Source: Massilia rubra
GTDB taxonomy: Bacteria; Pseudomonadota; Gammaproteobacteria; Burkholderiales; Burkholderiaceae_D
Assembly: GCF_011682065.1 (NCBI RefSeq)
Contig: NZ_VUYU01000004.1
Coordinates: 1-64,000, forward strand
Reading direction: 5' to 3'
Length of the DNA stretch: 64,000 bases
Shown here: piece by piece, positions 27,990 to 35,883 of the stretch
Numbering within the stretch: the first letter of the stretch is position 1
How the letters are laid out: every line of letters begins with the position of its first letter
Made by a program: the position numbers and the translations under genes
The notes under the pieces: model-generated
What the model saw: only the letters and a program-made list of their open reading frames with translations
The model's database searches: none
Told to the model about the DNA's origin: nothing

Positions 27990-28694
27990 ATGCCTATCAC
28001 CACCAGTTCTACCGACCTCATTCTCGCCGGCCACGGCAGTTATGAAGGGGGCGCCGACAATTTCGTCATGCCTGCCAACGTGGATTTTTACTTGTTGCAG
28101 CCCGTAGGAACGGGTTTGACCGACGGCCCGGCGCTGGCGCTGGTCGGCAACAAGCCGATCGACCGGCTGGTATTGAGGACCTCGATCACGGCGGTGACGG
28201 ACTTGCAGCCGATGGGCATGCCGAAGGTCTTCAAGGCAGGAGAAATGGCGCCCAACCTGGTGCTGCACGATTTGGCCGACTTGAAAACAGCGGTACAGGC
28301 CGCCATACCAAAAGGCGCGACCAACGTCATCATGGTCGGCAAGGATACCAAACTGCAGGACTTGCTCAAAACCGACGCGGTGCAGAAACTGATCAAAGCC
28401 AATACGGCCAGGCAGCCGGGTAGCAAGACGCGTGTTTTTTGGGCCGCGTGCGCCAACCAGGGCACCAATCCCGATGCCGGCTCGTTTGTATGGAGTAACG
28501 CTAACGCCGTGGCCCATGCGGCAGTCGCTTACGTCAAGAGCCTGAAGCCAAGCGCACCCAATTATGACAAGGCAATCAAGGCGGCCGGTGCGGCGCTGGA
28601 TGCTGCGAAAATAGATCCACTCAACAGTGCCGCGGCGGTCAAGGCGGCCAAGGTCTTTGACGCGGCAACGGCGGACGTTCTGAAAGCGCTGTGA
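27990..28694 (+). CDS. Unknown protein, possible Stv-type adhesin domain
   Basis: 234 residues, the only + strand gene between 19.4 and 41.5 kb. The N-terminus has LILAGHGSYEGG and NFVMPANVDFYLL, a pattern I associate with the putative adhesin Stv domain (GHGS plus a short beta-strand before a tyrosine/phenylalanine). A cysteine in VFWAACANQG follows a hydrophobic strand, as in hydrolase-like folds where GHG and a late Cys lie together; this also loosely recalls caspase-like folds. The C-terminal third is Ala/Lys-rich and helical. No signal peptide. The family call is tentative. It is isolated by its own promoter region and a hairpin downstream. Confidence 0.6.
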   Translation: MPITTSSTDLILAGHGSYEGGADNFVMPANVDFYLLQPVGTGLTDGPALALVGNKPIDRLVLRTSITAVTDLQPMGMPKVFKAGEMAPNLVLHDLADLKTAVQAAIPKGATNVIMVGKDTKLQDLLKTDAVQKLIKANTARQPGSKTRVFWAACANQGTNPDAGSFVWSNANAVAHAAVAYVKSLKPSAPNYDKAIKAAGAALDAAKIDPLNSAAAVKAAKVFDAATADVLKAL

Positions 28695-28733
28695 AGCCGG
28701 TCCTGGCGCACCTTGCGCCAGGCGCTGGCAGTA

Positions 28734-28770
28734 GGGCAGGGAACGCCCGCTCAGCGGGCGCTTCCTGCCC
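28734..28770. terminator. Strong hairpin between convergent genes, likely bidirectional terminator
   Basis: The stem pairs GGGCAGG with CCTGCCC and CGCCCGC with GCGGGCG around a TCA loop, with a small internal mismatch. It is placed between the + strand gene ending at 28694 and the minus-strand gene ending at 28782, so it can serve both. There is no long T-tract. Confidence 0.65.
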
Positions 28771-28781
28771 GCCATTGCGCG

Positions 28782-29111
28782 CTACACCTGGCGCGTGCTG
28801 ATCGAGTAGCCCAGGTTCTCGCCGATGAAGTCGACGGCATTGAACATGTTGAGCTGGTTGTCCAGCGGTGAACCGCGTACCACGACGATATCCTGCTGCC
28901 CGATGAGCGCGCCGTTTTGGCTGGCGACCAGTTTGAAGCCGTTGAGGTAAATGTCGCTGTCGTTGCCGTAGTCTTGCCACTGCGATTCAGAGGGCGCGAG
29001 CGTAAATTGCTTGGTGCCAGCCAGATTGTTCGGGTTGTCACTGCGGCGGATCTGCAGTGTGACCGCCAGTGCGTAGGCGCTTTGATTGGTGAACAGCTTT
29101 CTTCCTGCCAT
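28782..29111 (-). CDS. Small unknown protein, last gene of the minus-strand array
   Basis: 109 residues, predicted mostly beta-strand (LFTNQSAYALAVTLQIRRSD; FTLAPSESQWQDYG). AAAGGAG precedes ATG 29111. No signal peptide and no recognised family. It is the final gene of the eight-gene minus-strand run 40891-28782 and ends at the shared hairpin. Its beta-rich nature matches the larger array proteins. Confidence 0.65.
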   Translation of the reverse strand: MAGRKLFTNQSAYALAVTLQIRRSDNPNNLAGTKQFTLAPSESQWQDYGNDSDIYLNGFKLVASQNGALIGQQDIVVVRGSPLDNQLNMFNAVDFIGENLGYSISTRQV

Positions 29112-29153
29112 GATTACTCTCCTTTACTGTCGTTGGTTTGTTGGGGCCGGCGC

Positions 29154-30776
29154 TTAGGCGTCATCTGTGCACGCATCGATCATGCTTTGCTTGATCCATA
29201 AGCTCGGCACGGCGCAATCGGTCGAAAAATTGCCGTGACGTTCGGCGCCATCGTCGCGCACGACGCGCATCTGGTAGGGGTGCTCATTGGCCGCACCCTG
29301 GCCCAGGATGATGTCGCGGATCGGGCGTTCCAGGCGGACAGTCGCCTTTGGCGTGGCGGGGTCGAGCAGCACCGGTTTGTTGCCGGCAAATGTCAGTGCG
29401 ATTTCAAGCAGCTCCGGATGGTCCTTGAACACGGCGGGCACGGTATTGATGTTGAAGTCGGTGGCATAGGTGTTGCTGGTGGAGACATCCAGAATATCAT
29501 CGAGGAAGCTGGTTCGATTGCCCGCCGCCAAGCGGCCGTTGAAGTCGATCCGGTCGGCATACCTGCCGGCCGACAGTTCGATGTCGACCCAGCCGCGAAA
29601 CAGCGTCTTCTCGGGAGCGTCGCTACAGATCGCCGCCCACAGGGCGCGGAACTGGGTCAGGTTCAAGTCAAGCTGATTGCTCAATCCCTGGGCCAGGTTG
29701 ACGTCGGCCTGCGGCTGCACCATCAGATTGCCGCTCTCGCTGCTCGCTTCACTATTGGGCAGGTACTGGCTGAACGTCTTTTTGACATCGTGGCCATCCT
29801 CGATACTGATCATCTGCACCGCCACGCCCAGCCTCTCTTGCAGCGCGCGCGCGGCCTGGTCTATCCTGGTGGGCTCGACCACGGGATTGCCGAAATAGCG
29901 GAAGCTGGCGCGGGTTTGCTCGATCGACGTCGCGCCTTCGGGCACGGAAAATTGCAGCAGTGAGATGGTGGGTTCGCCGGTGGGGCCGCGCGCGAATTCA
30001 AACCGGTCCGGCAGGAAAAACACGTGCGTGTGCTCGCGGTTGTCCTGGTAATAGTTATACGCCCGTCCATTCCAGCTCACTTGCCACTGCAGGTAGCCGG
30101 GCAGCGGCGGCACCCCCACCGATGCGCTGTAGACGCAGGCCAACAGCAGATACTGTTGCGGAAAATCGGGATCGGTGTCGCTGGCCATCTGAAAATAGGT
30201 GGACGCCGCGTCGAATGGAATACCGCCAAACAGGTCCAGCAAACCCGTTCGCACCGCGTCGTCAGCCCAATTGCGCTCGATGAAAGCGCTGCTCTGCGGC
30301 GCGGCCACGAGCACGGTGTGCAGCACCTCGACGGCCACGTTCGGCGTGGCGTCGAACAGGGCGGTGCGCACCATGTCGCGCTGGGCACCGGCCAGTTGCA
30401 CCGATAACTGCAGCATGGCGCCCTGGGGCGTGACGCGCAGCGGGAAGCGCGCCCCGTTGGCCGGCAGCACCAGCGTGAAGGCGGCGCCGTCCATGAGCGG
30501 CGCCGCGCCATTGCGTTCGCCGGCGAGGTCGTCGGGCATGCCGGCTTCAAGAAACAGGGTCAGCGTGCCATCCGCGCCCAGGGTGGTCGCAAACGCCTCG
30601 TGGCCGCCCTGTTGTTGGGCGGCCGGACGGTAGCTCGGCAGGTAGAAGCTGGCGCCGGCCGCGTCGCTCAGCGTGACGGGCGCGGTGAGGTCGGCCGACA
30701 GGTTGGTCAGGGCGGCGCCGAGATCGGCTTTCGCCGCGCGTCCCCGTTGTACGGTGATCGATGACATGGTTAACAT
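29154..30776 (-). CDS. Large unknown protein of the paralogous array
   Basis: About 540 residues, soluble, beta-rich, no signal peptide or membrane segment. The start was set at the ATG for MLTMSSITV because AGGAG lies upstream; an ATG two codons earlier is possible. Near residue 250 the segment HVFFLPDRFEFARG followed by GEPTISLLQF matches the pattern seen at the N-termini of the neighbouring large proteins (aromatic, P-D, then a G-x-P-x-x-x-L stretch), so it probably shares that module in an internal position. Function unknown. It lies directly downstream of the prenyltransferase-like gene. Confidence 0.7.
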   Translation of the reverse strand: MLTMSSITVQRGRAAKADLGAALTNLSADLTAPVTLSDAAGASFYLPSYRPAAQQQGGHEAFATTLGADGTLTLFLEAGMPDDLAGERNGAAPLMDGAAFTLVLPANGARFPLRVTPQGAMLQLSVQLAGAQRDMVRTALFDATPNVAVEVLHTVLVAAPQSSAFIERNWADDAVRTGLLDLFGGIPFDAASTYFQMASDTDPDFPQQYLLLACVYSASVGVPPLPGYLQWQVSWNGRAYNYYQDNREHTHVFFLPDRFEFARGPTGEPTISLLQFSVPEGATSIEQTRASFRYFGNPVVEPTRIDQAARALQERLGVAVQMISIEDGHDVKKTFSQYLPNSEASSESGNLMVQPQADVNLAQGLSNQLDLNLTQFRALWAAICSDAPEKTLFRGWVDIELSAGRYADRIDFNGRLAAGNRTSFLDDILDVSTSNTYATDFNINTVPAVFKDHPELLEIALTFAGNKPVLLDPATPKATVRLERPIRDIILGQGAANEHPYQMRVVRDDGAERHGNFSTDCAVPSLWIKQSMIDACTDDA

Positions 30777-30781
30777 TTGCA

Positions 30782-31933
30782 CTAGCTCCTTTGGTTAAGT
30801 ACGGATTGCGGAAAGTGGCGCGCAGCGCGAGCCGGCAGCGATGTGTCGCACTGTCGGCCTGCGCGCTTCGCCGCACGGGCCGTGCGGTGGCTTGCTTCGG
30901 CTGACGCCGGTGCTTGGGATACATGGACACCGGGTGGCGGACTGACGGAAATCTGCCATCCGGGCGGCGCCCGCTCGCCGACGGAAAACGTGATCATGTT
31001 GTGGAACCTGGCTCCCGCATGAGGCTGCGCGAGCGGCGCGGTGAGGGCGCCGTAGAGAGCCAGGTCCAGCCCGCGCTGGCCGGCCACGGCGAGCACCTGC
31101 TGGCGCACCCAGGCTTCGCCGCCGGCCAGGTCGGCGGCAAACGCGAGCAGTGAGAACTCCGCTTCCCGCCCGTCCGGCAAGACCGAGTAACTCAAGCCGT
31201 ACTGGGCTTGCGGCAAGCCGTCCGCGCTGCGCCCGCGCCGGAAATCGAAGCGCCCCACCAGCGCGGCGAGTTCATCGCGCAAGTGCGCCAGGCCGACGTG
31301 CGCGAGCAGCTCACGCAGGCAATCGAAGCTCAGCTCGCGGCTACCGAGTTCGAAGTAAAATTCGCAGCGCTGCGAGCCGGGGGCCGCGCCGAGCATGACC
31401 AGTTGGGCGTGCGGCGCCGCCGCCAACGGCGCCGGCCCCAGATACCGCCGCAGCAAGGTCATGGCGGCGTCGTGCGGACCGGCCGGCACTTCCGCATAAA
31501 TCTTGTAGCGGGTAGGCTCAGGCTCGCGCTGGCCTGGGGCGCGCGGCTGGCGCGCCGCCAGCCAGGCGCCCCAGGCCAAGGTGGCATGGCGCTGCAACGC
31601 CGGGAAAGAGCGCGCCACGCCATCCCAGTCCGCATCAAGGCCCAGTTCGGTCAGCAAGGCGTTGACGATGGCCAGCCGTGACCCCGGCGCGCTGGCGCGC
31701 CCGCCCACTTCCATGGTGTAGCGCAAGTCGCGGCAGGCCGTGCTGAAACTAAATTCCAGCGGCGCGTCGTTCTGGTTCAGGCAATCTCCCACCCATGCGC
31801 CGCCGCAGGCTGCGGCGGCGGCGCCTGTGACGCGCGCAAATTCGCGCCCCGCGCCGGGGTCGCGCGCGGCAATGATGGCGCGCGCCCGTTCCACCCCGGC
31901 GTGTGCCTGGCGCGCCGCCCCCAGGCTCGTCAT
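30782..31933 (-). CDS. Possible DMATS/ABBA-fold aromatic prenyltransferase
   Basis: 383 residues from ATG 31933, which overlaps the upstream stop by four bases; a longer start at 32125 would run inside the neighbour and is rejected. The N-terminal stretch APLEFSFSTACRDLRYTMEV resembles the PxEfS...lRy..E signature of bacterial DMATS-type indole prenyltransferases. It is followed by ALLTELGLDADW and then TRYKIYAEVP, like the (K/R)xKxY strand that binds diphosphate in this fold. Later strands (CEFYFELG; AQYGLSYSVLPDG) continue an alternating aromatic pattern. The family would transfer a prenyl group to an aromatic substrate, often tryptophan or an indole. No other tailoring gene is next to it. 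This is motif resemblance only; a plain unknown protein is the alternative. Confidence 0.5.
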   Translation of the reverse strand: MTSLGAARQAHAGVERARAIIAARDPGAGREFARVTGAAAAACGGAWVGDCLNQNDAPLEFSFSTACRDLRYTMEVGGRASAPGSRLAIVNALLTELGLDADWDGVARSFPALQRHATLAWGAWLAARQPRAPGQREPEPTRYKIYAEVPAGPHDAAMTLLRRYLGPAPLAAAPHAQLVMLGAAPGSQRCEFYFELGSRELSFDCLRELLAHVGLAHLRDELAALVGRFDFRRGRSADGLPQAQYGLSYSVLPDGREAEFSLLAFAADLAGGEAWVRQQVLAVAGQRGLDLALYGALTAPLAQPHAGARFHNMITFSVGERAPPGWQISVSPPPGVHVSQAPASAEASHRTARAAKRAGRQCDTSLPARAARHFPQSVLNQRS

Positions 31934-34023
31934 GAGGTCGCACCGGTAGCGGCGCGGATCGTCGCGCTCTGGCCGCCCTTGACCGTGCCGCGGGCCGTGG
32001 CGCCCGAGGCGTAAAGGATGTCGTACTGCGCTTCGAGCGTGCTTTTTTGCGCGATGGACTTCATCGCCGGAACGATGCGCGCGACTCTCGTCTGCCCGGC
32101 GTCCAGTGAAAACTGGTCTTCCCATACGACGTCGCCATCGTCATACGTCAAGGTGACATCGACGCTGTCGTCCTCGAAACGGGCATTGAAATAGACCGGA
32201 ATATGTTCGGCGTATTGGTCGAGCACGATGATATGTTTGTCCTGCATCGGCAGCGGCCCGTAGGCATACACCGTTTTGTTGCCCTTGGACAGTTCGACCC
32301 GGTAGCTGACCGCTTCGGCGCGGAACTTGGCGTCGCTGCGGATGCGCAACACTTGCGGCGCTTCCTTCCCTTTCTGAATGACGACGCGCTTGTCGCCATT
32401 CCACTTTTTGCTCGAGAGGATGACCAGCGCCTGCTCGGCGTCGTCCCAGACGAAGTCGGCGCGCAGTTCGATGTTGATGGTAAGGAATTCCGCCACCGAC
32501 TCCGCCATGGTGGCGACCACGCCCGTTTCACTGACGCCGGTCAAGGTGTATTGGTAGGTATCGCTGTCCCAGCCGGCGTCGGGCGCGAACACGAAGTCGG
32601 CGCTGTATTCGACGCCGGCGTTGCCCTTGGCGTCGTATTGGAACGGCAAGGGATTGGTCCCGCTGGTCTGGCCGCCATTGATGCTCAGGCTGTATGACGC
32701 CTGCTTGTCCTTCGGGCTGCCGGCCGGATAGCGCGCCTGCACGTTCAGCGTTTGCAGGCCCAGCCTGGCCTGGCTGTCGGCGCCCGGGACCGACAGGGCG
32801 ACGTTGTAGCGTCGCCCGAACGGGTCCTGGGCCCGGTTCAGCGTGGTGATGTGGTCGGCGGCCTGCTCGTCCGGCCCCAGCCCGACCAGCGCCTGCGGCA
32901 ACACGACCATGGTTGTCGCGTTTTGTTCCGAGTACAGGAAGTCGATCGAGTTGACCTGGCTGCCGTGGTAGTAGGAAGCGCGGATATTCACTTTCGGTAT
33001 CATCAGCGTCGCCGCCTTGACGATTTCCTTGACGGCCGCCGCCGACTGCTCGCTCTTTTCCGGGCTGTCGGCCTCGCCAGCCGTGTCTTGTTCGACCTTG
33101 TCGGCGGCCGCCACTTCGGTCGCTTTCGAGCGCTGCACGGCTTCGTCGACCTTCGGTTCGTCCTTCAAGGGACTCCAGGCGTTCGGGTCGTTGCCGAGCT
33201 GGACTTCAAAAAAGTTCTTGAGCACGTAGTCGAGCAAGAGCTGGCGCGCCCACTTGAGGCCCTCGAGCTCGGCATCGCCTTTGCCCGTGTAGTTCACCAC
33301 CTCGATCTTCAGGTCGGTGTTTTGCATGATTTTCTGCCAGCGGGCGTTGATGCCCAGGTCGAGCACGAACGCTTCGAGCGGAATCTGGGTGCCGATGCTG
33401 GCCTGGAAATCCTCGATCGTCTTCTTGAACTCGCCCGTGACCTTGAACGACACGGACGGCCGCATGGCAAGAAATTCCAGGCGATACACGGCGGCGATGT
33501 GCTGGCCTTTGCTCTGCAGCGCTGCCTTCATGGCCGCCGCCAGCTTGCCTTCCTTCCTGAAGGTGACCGAACACACGGCGGCGTTGTCGCCCACCAGCGA
33601 GGAGGAGCCCGCACGCCACACCAGTTGCTCCGCGCTTTGATAGACCACGGTGTCGTCCTTGCTGGCATCGGCAGCCTGCGCCGCCATCGGCCCGAGCACG
33701 GAAAAATTGACGCTGCCCGTTTGGTAGGGCACGGTGGAGAGGCGGATGCTGGCGCGATCTGTTCCCGCTGGCAAGTCCAGCTGCGCCTTGATCTTGTCCA
33801 GCGTGGCTTGCGGCACGCTGGTGTTGACCTCGAAATTGAGGAAGCCGGTGCCATCGGTGTCGTTTTCCGAGTCGGTGTACCAGAAGTACGACAGCACGCT
33901 CTTGCCGGCCCGCTGCGCCAGTGCGATCGTGCCCGGGATATACCAGAACTGGGTCGGCGAGGCGTGGTCCGGGTAGACGTCGACGCCGTCGACGGTGAGC
34001 TTGTTCTTGTCAATGTAAATCAT
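31930..34023 (-). CDS. Large unknown protein of the paralogous array
   Basis: 697 residues, no signal peptide. The N-terminus (VYPDHASPTQFWYIPG, residues 16-31) and the pair VPYQTGSV (98-105) and SSLVGDNAAV (141-150) match equivalents in the 724- and 604-residue neighbours in the same order, indicating common origin. The middle (~290-330) is a lysine/glutamate/alanine-rich linker, and the second half consists of repeated beta-strand units. GGAGAAG precedes ATG 34023. Its stop overlaps the start of the prenyltransferase-like gene. Function unknown; a structural or scaffold-type role is as likely as an enzymatic one. Confidence 0.7.
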   Translation of the reverse strand: MIYIDKNKLTVDGVDVYPDHASPTQFWYIPGTIALAQRAGKSVLSYFWYTDSENDTDGTGFLNFEVNTSVPQATLDKIKAQLDLPAGTDRASIRLSTVPYQTGSVNFSVLGPMAAQAADASKDDTVVYQSAEQLVWRAGSSSLVGDNAAVCSVTFRKEGKLAAAMKAALQSKGQHIAAVYRLEFLAMRPSVSFKVTGEFKKTIEDFQASIGTQIPLEAFVLDLGINARWQKIMQNTDLKIEVVNYTGKGDAELEGLKWARQLLLDYVLKNFFEVQLGNDPNAWSPLKDEPKVDEAVQRSKATEVAAADKVEQDTAGEADSPEKSEQSAAAVKEIVKAATLMIPKVNIRASYYHGSQVNSIDFLYSEQNATTMVVLPQALVGLGPDEQAADHITTLNRAQDPFGRRYNVALSVPGADSQARLGLQTLNVQARYPAGSPKDKQASYSLSINGGQTSGTNPLPFQYDAKGNAGVEYSADFVFAPDAGWDSDTYQYTLTGVSETGVVATMAESVAEFLTINIELRADFVWDDAEQALVILSSKKWNGDKRVVIQKGKEAPQVLRIRSDAKFRAEAVSYRVELSKGNKTVYAYGPLPMQDKHIIVLDQYAEHIPVYFNARFEDDSVDVTLTYDDGDVVWEDQFSLDAGQTRVARIVPAMKSIAQKSTLEAQYDILYASGATARGTVKGGQSATIRAATGATS

Positions 34024-34039
34024 GCGCTTCTCCGGTGGG

Positions 34040-35854
34040 TTAAGGGACTGCTGGTGGTTGCGGGAAAATCACTTCGAGGGCGCTTGACGTCGTCAATATC
34101 TGCGCCGAGGCGGCGCCGGCGGCGTCGCGCAAGCGCCACCGAAAGCTCAGCGTTTTGTCGAACGCGTACCAATAGATAAATTCGCGCTGCGGCTGCGCCG
34201 GCGTCAGGCATAGCTTGCCGTCGACCCACAACTGCGGGTTGTCGGCAGCGCCGGCGACGACCACCTCGATCGCACTCGTGGCTTGCCAGTGGTACCCTGC
34301 GGCGACCCGAAAGGTCACCCTGCGCCGGCGCAGGGGATTCAAGAAAATGGCGGCCCCGGCTGGCTGGCCTGGGATGCTGAACTTCGCGCCCAGGCGCGGG
34401 GTATAGGTGGCGGTATAGCCCACGGCGTCGAGGTCGACCCTCGTTGGCGCAAACGCATCGATCGCCAGCGCCGCCGTGGTTTTGTCGATGTCCAGCACGG
34501 CCGGCGTGCAGGCCAGCGCGGCCGGCCCGTTCAGTTCCAGCCGCACCGAGCGCACCAGCTCCCACGGAAAATCGTCGGCCACGCTGGCCAGGTACTGGCG
34601 ATAGGTGTACCAGAGCGCTGGCACGACGTCGAGATAGGCCTGGCCGGGCGCGATGGCGATGGCGCCCGACTGGCATGGCGCGGCGTCGGCCGTCGCGCCG
34701 GCGCCAAAGTACAGCGTGCAGTCGTAGGTGGTGGGCGCGGTGTTGCCCGACGCACGCGTGAGCTGCAGCGTCGCCGCGTCGGTCGGCTGGGTAAAGCCGA
34801 CAACGTTCGTGTCCCTGGCCGACGGCGCCGGCGTGATCCGCACGTCGGCGCGCCGCAGCGGCCGGCCGCCGAAGCGGTCGTGGCAGCGCACCGTCAATGA
34901 CTGGGTGAAGCTGGCGCTGGTGGACAGTTCGATGTCGGGGCGCTGCGCCAGCGCCTCGGCCAGGCCGCCCGGCGCGCCCTGCAGCACCGCCGTGCGCGCC
35001 ACCACGCCCGTGACCTGCATATCGGTGTCGAGCCGCCTGGACATGTTTTGCACGTCGTGCACGGTGGCGCAGTCAAAACCGACGAGCCAGTTTCCGGTGT
35101 TCGCTTCGGGCGCCGGGGCGAAGCGCGGCAGCGGCGTCAGGATGCTTTGCAGGCTCTTGAGGAAGGCGTCGCGCAAGCCGGGCGGCGCGTCGCCACCGGT
35201 CTGGTTGACCGACTCCACGCGCAGGACGCCGTCCTGGCGCAGCTGTTCGAAGGTGTCGGTCTTTTCGACGCTGATGACGACGAAGTTGGCCGAACACTTT
35301 TTTTGCACCCAGTCGCGGAATTTGGATTCGTCGAAATGGATCGTTGCGCCATACATGGGTCGCAAGGCCGCGTACGATAGCGAGTAGACGATCTGGATGG
35401 GCGCCGCCGCCGGCGCCCCGGCGCTCCCCCTGAGCAACACATACTGATCGGTCGTCAAGCCGATCGCCAGCGCGGCCGAATTCTGGCCGAGCAGCGACGG
35501 CGTGGCGGTCACGGCGCCGCCACCGATGATGGCGGCGGCCACCGTGCCGTCGCTCCAGGCGATCGGCTCGAACTGCAGGTCGGCGCCCGGGTAGCGCGCC
35601 GCCAGTTCGCGCTCCATATTGTCCATCTCTACCGGGTCGGGCTGCAGGTCGACCACGAACGACAGCATGCCGGCGAGGCCGTCGATGGGTCGGTCGTAAT
35701 GGACCAGGGTGAGCTGGTAGTTGCCATCGTCGCCGCGTGCGATAGCGGGACGGGTCGCGGCATAGTAGAACAGCGTCGTGGGGAGCGCGGCATCGCGGTA
35801 CACCAGCATGCCGCGCGCGGTTTCCAGGTCCACTTTTTGGTCGTCTGCAAGCAT
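34040..35854 (-). CDS. Large unknown protein of the paralogous array
   Basis: 604 residues, soluble, beta-rich. It shares with its neighbours the N-terminal VYRDAALPTTLFYYAATRP block (18-36), a strand around IAWSDGTVAAAII (98-110) and PSLLGQNSAALA (119-130). A further shared segment is FPWELVRSVRLEL, like PWDVISSAHVVL in the 724-residue protein. GGGAAGG lies ahead of ATG 35854. No catalytic motif, cofactor site or export signal was found. Confidence 0.7.
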   Translation of the reverse strand: MLADDQKVDLETARGMLVYRDAALPTTLFYYAATRPAIARGDDGNYQLTLVHYDRPIDGLAGMLSFVVDLQPDPVEMDNMERELAARYPGADLQFEPIAWSDGTVAAAIIGGGAVTATPSLLGQNSAALAIGLTTDQYVLLRGSAGAPAAAPIQIVYSLSYAALRPMYGATIHFDESKFRDWVQKKCSANFVVISVEKTDTFEQLRQDGVLRVESVNQTGGDAPPGLRDAFLKSLQSILTPLPRFAPAPEANTGNWLVGFDCATVHDVQNMSRRLDTDMQVTGVVARTAVLQGAPGGLAEALAQRPDIELSTSASFTQSLTVRCHDRFGGRPLRRADVRITPAPSARDTNVVGFTQPTDAATLQLTRASGNTAPTTYDCTLYFGAGATADAAPCQSGAIAIAPGQAYLDVVPALWYTYRQYLASVADDFPWELVRSVRLELNGPAALACTPAVLDIDKTTAALAIDAFAPTRVDLDAVGYTATYTPRLGAKFSIPGQPAGAAIFLNPLRRRRVTFRVAAGYHWQATSAIEVVVAGAADNPQLWVDGKLCLTPAQPQREFIYWYAFDKTLSFRWRLRDAAGAASAQILTTSSALEVIFPQPPAVP

Positions 35855-35883
35855 CGGTCAGCCTTCCCGCGCGCCGCGCGTGA

